Shown here: in pieces, positions 6,938-18,510 of the stretch
Position numbering within the stretch: the stretch's first letter is position 1
How the letters are laid out: each line of letters starts with the position of its first letter
DNA from: Micromonospora_G sp040676775
GTDB lineage: Bacteria > Actinomycetota > Actinomycetes > Mycobacteriales > Micromonosporaceae
DNA: 64,000 nucleotides
Assembly: GCF_040676775.1 (NCBI RefSeq)
Contig: NZ_JBFAPP010000003.1
Span: forward strand, 124,001 to 188,000
Direction: 5' to 3'
The notes under the pieces: generated by a model
Told to the model about the DNA's origin: nothing
Seen by the model: only the letters and a program-made list of their open reading frames with translations
Databases searched by the model: none
Translations under genes and position numbers: made by a program

Positions 6938-9292
6938 ATGACCGCTCTTCACTCACGCGTCCGCCCCGCTTTCTTCTCGACTCTGGACGATGCCCGCAGG
7001 CGCCTGGATGCCGAGGGGACGGATACCCCCGTTTTCCTCCTGGTCACCGCTCCGGACGGCAGCGGCAAGGCTGACACGGTCCACGCCTGGCTCGACGCCG
7101 CGGGGAACGGGCAGTTGGCGGAGCGTGTGGTGTCGGGTAGCGGCGACAAGCTGACACATGGCTACTTCGCCGGCTTCCAACCTTTGGTGGACCATGCGCT
7201 GGCCCTCGCCGAGGTTGAGAATCCCGACCTGGTGGCGGCGGCAGAGCAGTCTCTCAAGCGATTCTTTCCGCATCGGGACTCGCCCGCCTACCGGGTGCCG
7301 AAGGACCTTACCGGAATTGCGAGCCGGGACGAGCGTACCCGGTTTTACTTCCATGACTACCAGGGCAAACTGCTAAACGGCGTGTATGAATTCCTGGACA
7401 GTTTCCTTGCCGCCTCCGAGCAGCCCTACACCCTGGTCATCGACAACGCCGAGCGCCTGTCGCCCACGGCTATGCAGTTTCTCGACATCGTCGCCCGTCG
7501 CCGGACCCTCTGCCGCCGCCTGACGATCGTCCTCCTGGTCAACGGTGAACCGGACATCACCCTCGCCGAGCACAGCGCGCAGGTCACCCTGCCGCCGCTG
7601 TCCAAGAGCGAGGCCCGGGAACTGGTCGAGACATGGGGATTCGAGCCGCTGGCACCCAAGCGACTCGACAGCCTGTGGCGGCTCGCGCAGGGCCGGCCCG
7701 CCCGGCTCTCGGCGCTGATGCGCTGTGTCGACCTGAACGTGGCGCTGCCCGGCTACCTGACCTTCGAGACGCACCTCGACCTCTACCTGAGCCTGCTCGG
7801 CGAGCGGGCCAGGTACGACCTGGTGGAGAAGCATGTCCGGGCACACTGCTCGGACGACGACCCGATCGCGGTACGGAACTACGACACCTTCGACGCCGGC
7901 ACCCGGGAGCGCGCGCACCGTACGGTGATCGCCGGCCTTGCCGGGACGCCGGAGGAGATCTTCCATCCGATCCACCACAGCAGCCTGCAGAGTGCGTCCG
8001 ACCGGATGGTGGCCCTGGCCCCACTGTCGATCTCCCTTCAGGAGATCGGGCTCTACAACACCTGGTTCGACCTGTTCTCCCGCTTCTGGGCGGACCCGCA
8101 GCTGCGTACCCTTCCCGGTGGCGGGCAGACGCACAACCTGGCCTACCTGCGGATGGCCTTCGTGTTGTACTCGCTCAAGCTGGCGCACGTCTCCATCCCG
8201 TACCTGGACGCGTTCTACCAGCACTTTCCGCAGAGCCTCTACACGCCCACCGTGCTGTACTCGCAGAGCATGGCGCACGGTCGGTACCAGACGCCGCCGG
8301 ACCTCGTCACCGCGGAGCGTTTCGCGCTGCTCAATCTGGAGAAGATCAGCAGCGAGTTCCAGGACCATCCGAAGCACGAGTACATCAAGGTCTTCGCGGA
8401 GAACGCACTGGCCTACATCCGCGCCCGGCAGGGCCGGATGGACGAGGCGCTGAAGCTGTGCACCGAGGGCATGGACCGGATGCAGAGGATCTACGGCGAC
8501 GAGAAGTACGCGCTACACCAGTCGATCCTCGTCTACAACACGGCGCAGATCTACGAGATGGTGAAGGACTTCCCGAAGGCGTACGAGGTCTACCAGCGGA
8601 CCATCGGCCTCGACCCGAACTACGGCGAGTACGCCAACGACCTCGCGAACATGCTGCAGCGTACGGGGCGGTTCGAGGAGGCGCTGGAGTACTACGAGCG
8701 GGCCATGAAGTTGTGTCCGCCGTACTACGAGGCCCACCTCAACCGCGCCCGCCTCCACCTGCAGACCGGAGACACGGAAGCCGCCGAGCGAGACTTCCGG
8801 CGAGCGGCCGAGCTGAATCCCGAGGAGGCACGGGCGCACCTGGGACTCGGCACGCTCCAGCTCAAGCAGGGCCGGCCTGCCGAGGCCCTGGACAGCCTGG
8901 ACGCGGCCGTTTACCACGATGCGTCGAATGCGCAGGCCTGGAGCAATCGGGGTCTGGCCCTGTCCGAACTCGGGCGCGCGGACGAGGCCGAAGAAAGCCT
9001 GCGGACCGCCGTGGCCCGCAACCCCAAGCTCGCCGAGGCGTGGAACAACCTCGCCCACGTCCTTCACGCGAGCGGGCGTGTGGAGCAGTCCCTGACGTCT
9101 CTGGACAACTCGGTACGGCTCTCCGACGACCCGGACTACGTCTACAATCGGGCACTGCTCCGGTTGGAGGTGGGTGACCTGGCCGGGGCTTCCGCGGACA
9201 TCGACCTCGCCGCGGAGCGCGGCGCGGATGCCATCGAGTTGGCCGAGTTGCGTGCTCGACTGTCCAAGGTCTCGGGTGCTACTTCGAATTGA
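6938..9292 (+). CDS. STAND-type ATPase with C-terminal TPR repeats
   Basis: A 784-residue protein. The N-terminus has a P-loop TAPDGSGKAD (G41-K44; the usual Thr/Ser after Lys is Ala) and a Walker B-like LVIDNAE near residue 168, as in AAA_16/STAND signalling ATPases. After a helical middle, residues ~530-780 are tetratricopeptide repeats (for example GRFEEALEYYERAMKL, GRPAEALDSLDAAVY). No DNA-binding domain is apparent, so it is not a classical LuxR-type regulator. It follows the 21-residue peptide gene by 77 bp, and GGGAGAG precedes the ATG. TPR superhelices commonly bind short peptides, so it may sense or present the peptide; this is inference. The altered P-loop leaves ATPase activity open. 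Confidence 0.75.
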   Translation: MTALHSRVRPAFFSTLDDARRRLDAEGTDTPVFLLVTAPDGSGKADTVHAWLDAAGNGQLAERVVSGSGDKLTHGYFAGFQPLVDHALALAEVENPDLVAAAEQSLKRFFPHRDSPAYRVPKDLTGIASRDERTRFYFHDYQGKLLNGVYEFLDSFLAASEQPYTLVIDNAERLSPTAMQFLDIVARRRTLCRRLTIVLLVNGEPDITLAEHSAQVTLPPLSKSEARELVETWGFEPLAPKRLDSLWRLAQGRPARLSALMRCVDLNVALPGYLTFETHLDLYLSLLGERARYDLVEKHVRAHCSDDDPIAVRNYDTFDAGTRERAHRTVIAGLAGTPEEIFHPIHHSSLQSASDRMVALAPLSISLQEIGLYNTWFDLFSRFWADPQLRTLPGGGQTHNLAYLRMAFVLYSLKLAHVSIPYLDAFYQHFPQSLYTPTVLYSQSMAHGRYQTPPDLVTAERFALLNLEKISSEFQDHPKHEYIKVFAENALAYIRARQGRMDEALKLCTEGMDRMQRIYGDEKYALHQSILVYNTAQIYEMVKDFPKAYEVYQRTIGLDPNYGEYANDLANMLQRTGRFEEALEYYERAMKLCPPYYEAHLNRARLHLQTGDTEAAERDFRRAAELNPEEARAHLGLGTLQLKQGRPAEALDSLDAAVYHDASNAQAWSNRGLALSELGRADEAEESLRTAVARNPKLAEAWNNLAHVLHASGRVEQSLTSLDNSVRLSDDPDYVYNRALLRLEVGDLAGASADIDLAAERGADAIELAELRARLSKVSGATSN

Positions 9293-9360
9293 CGTGTCCT
9301 CGGCGATCGGGCCGGGTTCGCAGAGACATGAGGATCACCGGCATCAACAAGGAGCATCTC

Positions 9361-11213
9361 GTGTCACCCGCTGAGCGCCGCGGACTGCCCGAGCAACGTT
9401 CCCTGCGTACGTTGCTGGCGGCGTACGCGGTGAGCCAGTTCGGCAACTGGCTGTTCCGTACGGCTGTCGTCTACTACGCCTACAACGAGAACCGTGGCTC
9501 CAACGCGGTGCTCACCACGGCGATCGTGCTGGTGTACCTACCCATCCTGTTCGGCTCGCGGCTACTCGCCCCGCTGGCCGACCGCACTGACACGCGGCGC
9601 ACCCTGATCGGGTTGGACGTGCTGCGCGCCGTGGTGCTCGCGGTGCTGCTCATAGCCGTACTGGGCGGCATCACCTTCATCAGCGCGGCCACCATCGGCG
9701 TGCTGGCGATCCTCAGCCTGTTGACCCCGTTCTTCACCGCTTCGCAGACGGCCTACCTGCGACGTGTGCTGCCGACCGACCGCATCTCGCCGGCACTCGC
9801 GGCGGTGTCGAAGGTCGACTGGTGGATGTTCGTGCTGGGTACCGCGGCCGGGCCGCTGGTCTTGGTGGTCAGTGATCTGCCCACGTTGATCGCCCTGGAC
9901 ATCGCCACCTTCGTCGTGTCCGCGCTGCTGCTGGTACGCCTCATGCCGGCGCCCGTGCCGACCGCAGGTCGCAGTGGCGGCGCGGCTACCGGCTCGGGCC
10001 GGCCTCGGCTGAGCACGAGCAGCACCTGGATGCTGGTGAGTGTCTTCGCGCTCAACGTCGGCGCGGGACTGATCAACGTCTACCCGAACGTGGTCGCCCG
10101 GAACTACCTCGGCGACAGCGCCAGTTGGTTGAGTGTCATCAACCTGGCCAACGGCATCGGGGCGGTAATCGGTGCCACCCTGGTCGGACGACTCGGCAAG
10201 CGGTACGGTCTGCGGCCCGGAGTGCTCGCCGCCGTGGCCGTGTCCCTGTCGTTGGCGGGCATGACCTTCGTGACGACTCCCTGGGTCGCGGTTCTCACGA
10301 GTTCCACCATGTTGCTGGCCGGCCAGGTGTTCGCGGTGGTCCTCCAGACCCGGATCCTGGAGAACGAGCCGATCGCGGTCGCGGGGCGGGTCTCCGGCCT
10401 GTTCACCCTGGGGACCTTCGCCGGTGTCACGGTGAGCGTCGCGCTGTTCCTGGGTGTCACCAGCATCGCCCCGCTGCGGACCTCGCTCACCGTACTGCTG
10501 GTGGGCGGCGCCGTGGCGGCTCTGGGGTCGGCTCTCATCGGCGCTGCCGCGGCGCGGCGCTACGGGAACACCGCACCCGAGCCCGCCACGGAGGCGCAGG
10601 CCGGGCAGGAGGAACCCGGCACGGTCAACGGACGACTCCCGGACCTCGACGCGGAGGCGAACGCACTGTTGGTGCGGCAGGCGGGTCGGGCCTTCGCCAC
10701 CGGGGTCGCGCTCGCGTCGACCGTCGACGCCGGCATCCCGCACGCCACCACGGTCAACTCCTTCGTGACCGTCTCACTCGACCCGGCGCTCGTGATGATC
10801 TGCGTGGAGCAGGGCTCGCGGCTGGAATCGATGCTCCACGAGGACTCACCGCTGGGTATCACGATCCTCTCGGCCGGGCAGCGCGACGCCGCCCGGTACT
10901 TCGCCAGAGCCGACAGACCGGTCGGTGAGAGTCAGTTCGAAGGGCACCCCTGGAAGCCGGGCAAGATCACCGGAGCCCCGCTGCTCGACCTCGGCACCGC
11001 GTCGCTCGAATGCCGGGTGCAGACTGTCGTCCCCGCCGGGGACCACGTGATCGTGCTGGCCAGGGTCCTGTCGTTCACCCCGATGGACCAGGACGGGCAG
11101 ATGCCCCTGGTCTTCTTCGGCGGCAAGTTCCAGGCTCTGGACGCCAACCCCGGTACGCCCAGCGGGGAGACACCGACCGTCCCGGTCGGGGTCGGACGTG
11201 CCGGAGCGGAGCG

Positions 11214-11217
<4 letters not shown>
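9361..11217 (+). CDS. MFS transporter fused to flavin reductase-like domain
   Basis: A 618-residue two-domain protein. Residues ~15-400 form a 12-segment major facilitator similar to the Bcr/enterobactin-exporter type (AAYAVSQFGNWLFRTAVVYYA, then ADRTDTRRTL in the first cytoplasmic loop). After an acidic linker, residues ~430-600 match the flavin reductase/FMN-binding split-barrel family (FATGVALASTVD, TTVNSFVTVSLDPALVMICVEQGSR, PLVFFGGKF). Export and flavin reduction are rarely joined in one chain. Reduced flavin could serve the luciferase-like monooxygenase of this cluster. AAGGAG ends 6 bases before the GTG at 9361; an ATG at 9328 is the alternative. The stop overlaps the next start. Confidence 0.85.
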
Positions 11218-13295
<2,078 letters not shown>

Positions 13296-13352
13296 CGCCC
13301 GCGCGTGGATTCCGGTGGGAGGAGTCCTGATTCGATCAACAGTGGGGTTCGC

Positions 13353-14612
13353 ATGAGTGAGATACCGGGCAGCACCCGTGTCGTGGCGATCGTCGACGCC
13401 TATTCCAGCGCCCGTTTCCTCGCGCCGATCTTCAGGGAGCAGGGATACGACTGCGTCCACGTGCGCAGCGCCGACGCCGTCAACCCGGCCTACCAGCGCA
13501 GCTACCGGGCGGGGGACTTCGTCGCGGAGATCGTGCATGCCGGTGACGTCGCGGAAACGGCGCAGGCGGTGGCGCGCTACGAACCGGTGTGCCTGATCCC
13601 GGGTATCGAAAGCGGCGTCGAACTGGCCGACGTGCTGAGCGAGACCCTGGGGCTGCGGACCAACGGTACGGAACTGAGCAGTGCCCGCCGCGACAAGTTC
13701 CGCATGATGGAGGCCGTCAAGGCCGCCGGTGTGCCCGCCACCGAACAGATCCTGGTGACCGATCTCGACGCGCTGCTCGACTGGCAAGGCAAGATCGACG
13801 GGCACGTGGTGCTGAAACCGGTCCGGAGCGCGGGCAACGACGGCATCCACTTCTGTGCCGACGCCCAGCAGGTACGTGCCGCGTTCCACGCGCTGATCGG
13901 CACCGACAGTGCGCTCGGCACGCAGAACCGGGCGGTGCTCGCCCAGGAGTACCTCGTCGGCGCCGAGTACATAGTGAACACCGTCAGCCTCGACGGCAGG
14001 CGCCACGTCACCGATGTCTGGAAGATGCACCACATCAGCGCGAACGGGGTACGCGACCTCGGCGCCAGCGCCCAACTGCTACCGCGGCACGGTCCCGAAT
14101 CGGACCCATTGGTGGACTACACGTTCAAGGTGCTCGACGCGTTGGGCCTGCAACACGGCCCCGCGCACACCGAGCTCAAACTGACGCCGAACGGCCCGAG
14201 GCTGATCGAGACGGCCGCTCGTGCCTGTGGCGCGGACCTGCACATTCCCGTACAGGAGGCGCTCGGCGAGAGCCAGATGGAATGGACCGTCGACGCCTAC
14301 GTGAATCCCGACCGGTTCCGCGAACGGTGGGAGGCCGGCTACGAACTGTCCAGACACGCCGGGCTCGTCAACATGATCTCGCCGTCGAGCGGGACGCTCC
14401 GCGGCTACCCGAAGATGGCCGAGTTGCGGGCGCTCGAAAGTTTCCAGGACATCCTGCTGAACGTCCAGCCCGGCGGCCGGATCCACCGCTCGGTGGACGA
14501 CTGGACCTACCCGATGCGGGTGTACCTGGTGCACGAGACGGAAAGCACCGTGCTCCACGACATCCTGACCGCCCGCTACCTGGATGGCGACGGCTTCTAC
14601 GACGTCGTGTGA
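13353..14612 (+). CDS. ATP-grasp ligase
   Basis: A 419-residue ATP-grasp enzyme of the carbamoyl-phosphate-synthase-like/amino-acid-ligase type, which activates a carboxylate as acyl phosphate for attack by an amine or thiol. Visible features: pre-ATP-grasp domain (VVAIVDAYSSARFLAPIFREQG), nucleotide-binding VVLKPVRSAGNDGIHFC, QEYLVGAEYIVNTVS, and the metal-binding segment HTELKLTPNGPRLIETAAR. ACP-loading ATP-grasp enzymes exist in butirosin biosynthesis (BtrJ), and an ACP and luciferase-like monooxygenase are encoded nearby, so ACP or peptide aminoacylation are both plausible. The ATG at 13353 gives the natural N-terminus; the strong GGGAGGAG is rather far (about 28 bases), so the start is not certain. 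Confidence 0.88.
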   Translation: MSEIPGSTRVVAIVDAYSSARFLAPIFREQGYDCVHVRSADAVNPAYQRSYRAGDFVAEIVHAGDVAETAQAVARYEPVCLIPGIESGVELADVLSETLGLRTNGTELSSARRDKFRMMEAVKAAGVPATEQILVTDLDALLDWQGKIDGHVVLKPVRSAGNDGIHFCADAQQVRAAFHALIGTDSALGTQNRAVLAQEYLVGAEYIVNTVSLDGRRHVTDVWKMHHISANGVRDLGASAQLLPRHGPESDPLVDYTFKVLDALGLQHGPAHTELKLTPNGPRLIETAARACGADLHIPVQEALGESQMEWTVDAYVNPDRFRERWEAGYELSRHAGLVNMISPSSGTLRGYPKMAELRALESFQDILLNVQPGGRIHRSVDDWTYPMRVYLVHETESTVLHDILTARYLDGDGFYDVV

Positions 14613-15238
14613 CGCGGTGGCGTCGGATGGGGCCGGGGCCCCCGGTGGTGCCGGCCATTCCGACCGACCCGCCGGTCACGATCGCGGTGTGGTTGTGGTC
14701 GAAGGTCGTGCTGTCAGGTTGGCGCGGGAAACTGTACGGAACCGCATCGCGGGCAGCAGTTCGGGCCGAATGCGCCGTACGACGGATCATCGCGCGGATT
14801 GGCCGGTGGCCAGCGGTGGGAACGGTTCGCACGCGGGTCCGCTCGTCCGGAGTTACCGCTATCTGATCGCTGGATACGGTTTGCCCGAACAGAATGAAGC
14901 TCGTCTACGCGTGCTACGGTGCTTGTCGCAGGCGCCCGGATCCGGAGCGCCTGTGCGAGTTCGCCTTCAAGGCCCACGGGGAAGTGGATGCCGAGTGCTG
15001 GACGGCCGCGGTGCGCGGCGAGCCGTAGTGTCCCGCCCGCCGTGCCCGGCGTCGTAACGGCCCGCCTCTGCCCCCCGTCGTACGCGCGGCTGTGCGCTGG
15101 TCGTCCGGATGTCGGCCGCGTCGGGCCAGCCAGCGGCCCCAACCCGTGCCGGCGCGGTCGCTGGCCAACCGGCGGGCCTGTCGGGGGTGCGGCCCCGGTA
15201 CCAAGAGGGATTCCGACGGCGAGCAAGACGGAGGACGC
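14613..15238. other. 626-bp spacer inside the cluster
   Basis: A GC-rich spacer between the ATP-grasp and SRPBCC genes. A palindromic CCGGGGCCCCCGG near 14633-14645 could end the upstream transcript. One small reading frame (14894-15028) is listed separately. I see nothing else with support. Confidence 0.45.
14894..15028 (+). CDS. Possible 44-residue cysteine-containing small protein
   Basis: ATG at 14894 to TAG at 15028. The product begins MKLVYACYGAC and ends TAAVRGEP, with four cysteines (7, 11, 21, 35). About 86 percent of third codon positions are G or C, which fits coding DNA here. No ribosome site is visible, so it would need leaderless or weak initiation, and a chance frame is quite possible in this composition. 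No family recognised. Confidence 0.3.
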   Translation: MKLVYACYGACRRRPDPERLCEFAFKAHGEVDAECWTAAVRGEP

Positions 15239-15697
15239 ATGCCGACCGTGACGACCAGCCACACCAGCGACCAAGACCCGGTGGATGTGTGGGCGGCCCT
15301 GCTGGACAGTGAGTCGTACGCCGCTTACATGGCCGAGGTGCGGGAAATCAAGGTGATCGAGTGGCAGGGTGATCGCCGGGTGAGCCGGTGGTCGGTGCTA
15401 CTCAAGGGATCCGAGCTGGAATGGGTGGAAGAGGAGTTCATCGACCACGACCGTCGCCGTATCGAGTTTCGGCAGATAGATGGCGACCTTGCCTACTTCA
15501 CCGGGCATTGGCAGGTCACCGTGGACGAGCGGGGTACCACGGCCGAGCTGGAGGTCGAATTCGACATCGGTATCCCGATGATGAGTGACATGCTCAACCC
15601 GGTGGCGGCGCGTGCTCTGGAGGACAACTCGCGTGCCATCCTCGAACAGCTCGAAAGCCGTGCTCGTGCGGCTTCCGCCACGCGGACGAAGCCGTGA
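15239..15697 (+). CDS. SRPBCC / polyketide cyclase-like protein
   Basis: 152 residues of the START/SRPBCC helix-grip fold, the family of aromatase/cyclases and small lipophilic-ligand binders. The pattern is typical: VWAALLDSESYAAYMAEVREIKVIE, RVSRWSVLLKGSELEWVEEEFID, a run of beta strands, then the long C-terminal helix AARALEDNSRAILEQLESRA. GGAGGA ends 3-4 bases before the ATG at 15239. The stop overlaps the aminotransferase start, so the two are translationally coupled. With one ketosynthase but no chain-length factor nearby, a cyclase role is only a suggestion; it may bind or condense a small intermediate. Confidence 0.8.
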   Translation: MPTVTTSHTSDQDPVDVWAALLDSESYAAYMAEVREIKVIEWQGDRRVSRWSVLLKGSELEWVEEEFIDHDRRRIEFRQIDGDLAYFTGHWQVTVDERGTTAELEVEFDIGIPMMSDMLNPVAARALEDNSRAILEQLESRARAASATRTKP

Positions 15698-16980
15698 CCG
15701 AAGCCGTGACCGACGCCGATGCCACCATGGCCCGGACCACCTTCCGTAGGCTGCGCGCGCACATGTCACCCGCGCTCGCCCTGGCCGGTAAGTTCGCCGG
15801 GCAGGGTGAGGTGGAGACGTCGGCGCAGGGGTGCTGGGTCCGGCTCTCCGACGGTCGGCGGGTGCTGGACTTCGGGTCGTACGCGGTCACCCTCATCGGG
15901 CACCGACACCCCGAGGTGGTCGCGGCGGTCGCCGCCCAGCTGGGCACGATGCCGGTGTCCACTCGATCCCTGGGCAATCCGGTCGCCGCGGTCGCCGCCG
16001 AGGAACTGGTCGGCTACCTGGGCTCCTCCCTCCCGCGTGTCTACTTCGGAACGAACGGGGCGGACGCCGTCGAGGTCGCGGTGAAGCTGGCACGACTGGC
16101 CACCGGCCGCAAGACGGTGGTCGCGGTCCGCGGCGGCTATCACGGCAAGACGATGGGCGCGCTCGCGCTGACCTGGCACCCGAGGTTCCGGTACGGGCTG
16201 GAGGAACTGCTTGGCGGCGCCGTACACGCCGATCCGACGGACGAGGACGCGGTACGCCGGGTCGCGGCCGGCGGCGATCTCGCGGCCGTCATCTTCGAGC
16301 CGGTACAGGGCGAGAACGGAGTCGTGCCGTTGGATCCGCAGCTCCTGACCCGATGGACGGCCGACGCACGGGATGCCGGAGCGGCCGTGATCGCCGACGA
16401 GATCCAGGTCGGGTTACGACGCGGCGGGCCCCGGTCGATCGCCCTGGACAGCGGCCTGGACGTCGACGCGGTACTGCTCGGCAAGCCGCTCGGCGGCGGT
16501 GTCGTACCGGTGTCGGCGGCGGTCTGCTCGGACTGGCTCTACCGCCCGCTGGTGGATGATCCTTTCCGGCACACCGCCACCTTCGGCGCACAACCGCTCG
16601 GTATGGCGGCAGTCCCGGCGGCGCTGCGCGCCATCGAGGCCAGCGCCGACAACGGCGCCCTCGTCTCGGCCAGGATGGCCGCCGGACTCGCCGAACTGTC
16701 CGCCGGCAACCCCGACGTGGTGACCGAGGTCCGGGGCCGGGGACTGATCTGGGGCATCGACTTCGCGTCCGCGGAGCATGCCGGCGAGATCGTGCTCGAC
16801 CTGGCTCGGCGCGGCCTGCTGACCTCACCGTGCCTGAGCCGACCCGAGACCCTCCGGCTGCTTCCGCCCATGGTCGCGAGTGAGGCCGAGGTATCGCATG
16901 CCCTGGAGGCCCTGACCGGCGCCGTCGCGTACGCCCGCGCGAATCTCGCCGGCCGGACCACCGCCGAGGTGGTGTCGTGA
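15694..16980 (+). CDS. Class III PLP-dependent aminotransferase
   Basis: A 428-residue aminotransferase of the acetylornithine/ornithine/GABA type, working on omega-amino groups or aldehydes. Visible: YFGTNGADAVEVAVKLAR, GGYHGKTMGAL, the PLP-interacting Asp in ADEIQVGLRRGG, and the Schiff-base lysine K264 in LLGKPLGGGVVPVSA. The GTG start shares four bases with the SRPBCC stop, and the gene itself overlaps the dehydrogenase start, so it lies in a tight operon. The substrate is unknown; in this context it could aminate an ACP-bound or free aldehyde formed by the neighbouring reductase. Confidence 0.9.
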   Translation: MTEAVTDADATMARTTFRRLRAHMSPALALAGKFAGQGEVETSAQGCWVRLSDGRRVLDFGSYAVTLIGHRHPEVVAAVAAQLGTMPVSTRSLGNPVAAVAAEELVGYLGSSLPRVYFGTNGADAVEVAVKLARLATGRKTVVAVRGGYHGKTMGALALTWHPRFRYGLEELLGGAVHADPTDEDAVRRVAAGGDLAAVIFEPVQGENGVVPLDPQLLTRWTADARDAGAAVIADEIQVGLRRGGPRSIALDSGLDVDAVLLGKPLGGGVVPVSAAVCSDWLYRPLVDDPFRHTATFGAQPLGMAAVPAALRAIEASADNGALVSARMAAGLAELSAGNPDVVTEVRGRGLIWGIDFASAEHAGEIVLDLARRGLLTSPCLSRPETLRLLPPMVASEAEVSHALEALTGAVAYARANLAGRTTAEVVS

Positions 16981-18251
16981 CCGAAGCGGACGACCCCTTC
17001 GGTACGGGCTGGGGCGACGTCAGCGGCGACCTGCCCGCCGACGCGTTGGCCGAGATCGCCGCGCGCGCCGAGCAGGCCGATCGGCAGGGCCGGCCCTCCG
17101 GGCGCAGCCTGAGCCTGCTCCGCTCACTGAACTGGCCGGGCCTGGCCGTGCCGGAGAAGTTCCAGGGCGGCGGCGCCGGACTGATCCGCTGCTGCGCCGC
17201 GCAGCGCGCGCTCGCGGCGAGCGACCCGGCGCTGGCCATCGGGGTCAACATGCACCTGTTCTCCGTGGGCCTCATGGTCGAGCACTGGCGCCGCCGCACC
17301 GACACGTCCTGGCTGCTGATGGAGGCGATCGCCAGCCAGAACCGGCTGCTGGCGTCGGCCTTCGCCGAACCGCACCTCGGCGGCTCCACCACCAGGTCCA
17401 CGCTGGTCGCCGAACCTGTGGCCAAGGGCTGGCGGGTGTCGGGCCGGAAGCGGCCATGCTCCTTGGCAGGTCAGGCGGACCTGGTGTGCCTACAGGTGCA
17501 GACGCCGGCCGATCCACCGACCGTGCTGGTCGCCCTGTTGCCGACCAGCGCGCCCGGACTTCGGGTGATCGAGGACTGGGACGCGATGGGCATGCGCGGC
17601 TCGGCTTCGGACACGCTGCTGCTCGAGGACTGTTTCATCCCGCGCGAGTTGGTGTTCTACGAGGCGCCGGCGGGCTCGGAACAGGACGACGTCTTCGCCG
17701 CGGGGGTCATCTGGTTCGCGCTCACCTCTACCGCGTGTTATCTCGGGCTGGCCCGAGCCGCACTGCGGCACGCGGGCGACATGCTGCGCGAATCGCACAT
17801 TGCCCACCTCGGCTACAGCCGGGCCGAGCTACCCAGCTACCAGGCCGCGATCGGAGATCCCGTCGCGGATCTGCTGACCCTGGACGCGGCCTGTTTCGAT
17901 GTCGCGCGACGCATGGACGAGGGCACCGACCCGAATCAGCTCGTCGGCGCGGCGCTGGCGGTCAAGCAGCAGGCGGTACGGGTGGTACCGGCGGCCGTAT
18001 CCGCCTTTGCCGAGGCGTGCGGCGGTGCCTCGTACGCCCGTTCGCTGCCGTTGGAACGTCTCTGGCGTGACGCCCAGGCGATCCGCTTCCACCCGCCGAC
18101 TCCCGTTGCCACCCGCCAGTACCTGGCCCGCCGGGCCCTGGGCATCGCCGCCTCGCTCGACCTCGACGAGGCGGCACCCGCGCTGCGCGCTGAGGTTGGG
18201 ACACCGCCGACCGGAAACCGGTGGCCGCGAACGAGCGAATCGAGAGGATGA
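16977..18251 (+). CDS. Acyl-CoA dehydrogenase family flavoprotein
   Basis: A 424-residue flavoprotein with the acyl-CoA dehydrogenase architecture: N-terminal helices, a central beta domain (FAEPHLGGSTTRST, WRVSGRKRPCSLAG, DAMGMRGSASDTLLLEDCFIP), and C-terminal helices ending with the FAD-binding segment SLPLERLWRDAQAIRFHPPTP. Such enzymes in biosynthetic clusters oxidise CoA- or carrier-bound acyl or aminoacyl groups at alpha-beta. Its stop is 7 bp before the ACP gene, which points to an ACP-linked substrate. The dehydrogenase-versus-oxidase choice cannot be made from the sequence. Confidence 0.88.
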   Translation: MTEADDPFGTGWGDVSGDLPADALAEIAARAEQADRQGRPSGRSLSLLRSLNWPGLAVPEKFQGGGAGLIRCCAAQRALAASDPALAIGVNMHLFSVGLMVEHWRRRTDTSWLLMEAIASQNRLLASAFAEPHLGGSTTRSTLVAEPVAKGWRVSGRKRPCSLAGQADLVCLQVQTPADPPTVLVALLPTSAPGLRVIEDWDAMGMRGSASDTLLLEDCFIPRELVFYEAPAGSEQDDVFAAGVIWFALTSTACYLGLARAALRHAGDMLRESHIAHLGYSRAELPSYQAAIGDPVADLLTLDAACFDVARRMDEGTDPNQLVGAALAVKQQAVRVVPAAVSAFAEACGGASYARSLPLERLWRDAQAIRFHPPTPVATRQYLARRALGIAASLDLDEAAPALRAEVGTPPTGNRWPRTSESRG

Positions 18252-18258
18252 GGTGTAC

Positions 18259-18510
18259 ATGACCAGGGACGAACTGGCAGAGGTGGTACGGAGCCGGGTC
18301 GCGGAGGTTGTCGGCGTACCCACCGCCGAGATCACCGAGACCACCGATCTTCGCGCCGAGCACGACGTGGACAGCCTGGAGCTGATGGAAATCGGTACCC
18401 GGCTGGAGCAGGCGCTCGGCACCCGGATCGACGCGAGCAACCTGATGGACATGCGGAACGTGGGACACGCCGTCGACCTGCTTCACAGCCGCCTTCGGGA
18501 GCGGGTGTGA
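18259..18510 (+). CDS. Acyl/peptidyl carrier protein
   Basis: An 83-residue carrier protein. The phosphopantetheine attachment serine is S39 in HDVDSLELMEI, with the expected four-helix spacing around it. A GAGG ribosome site precedes the ATG. It overlaps the ketosynthase start by four bases. It would hold a thioester intermediate for the ATP-grasp ligase, dehydrogenase, ketosynthase, reductase and luciferase-like monooxygenase encoded around it. Confidence 0.93.
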   Translation: MTRDELAEVVRSRVAEVVGVPTAEITETTDLRAEHDVDSLELMEIGTRLEQALGTRIDASNLMDMRNVGHAVDLLHSRLRERV

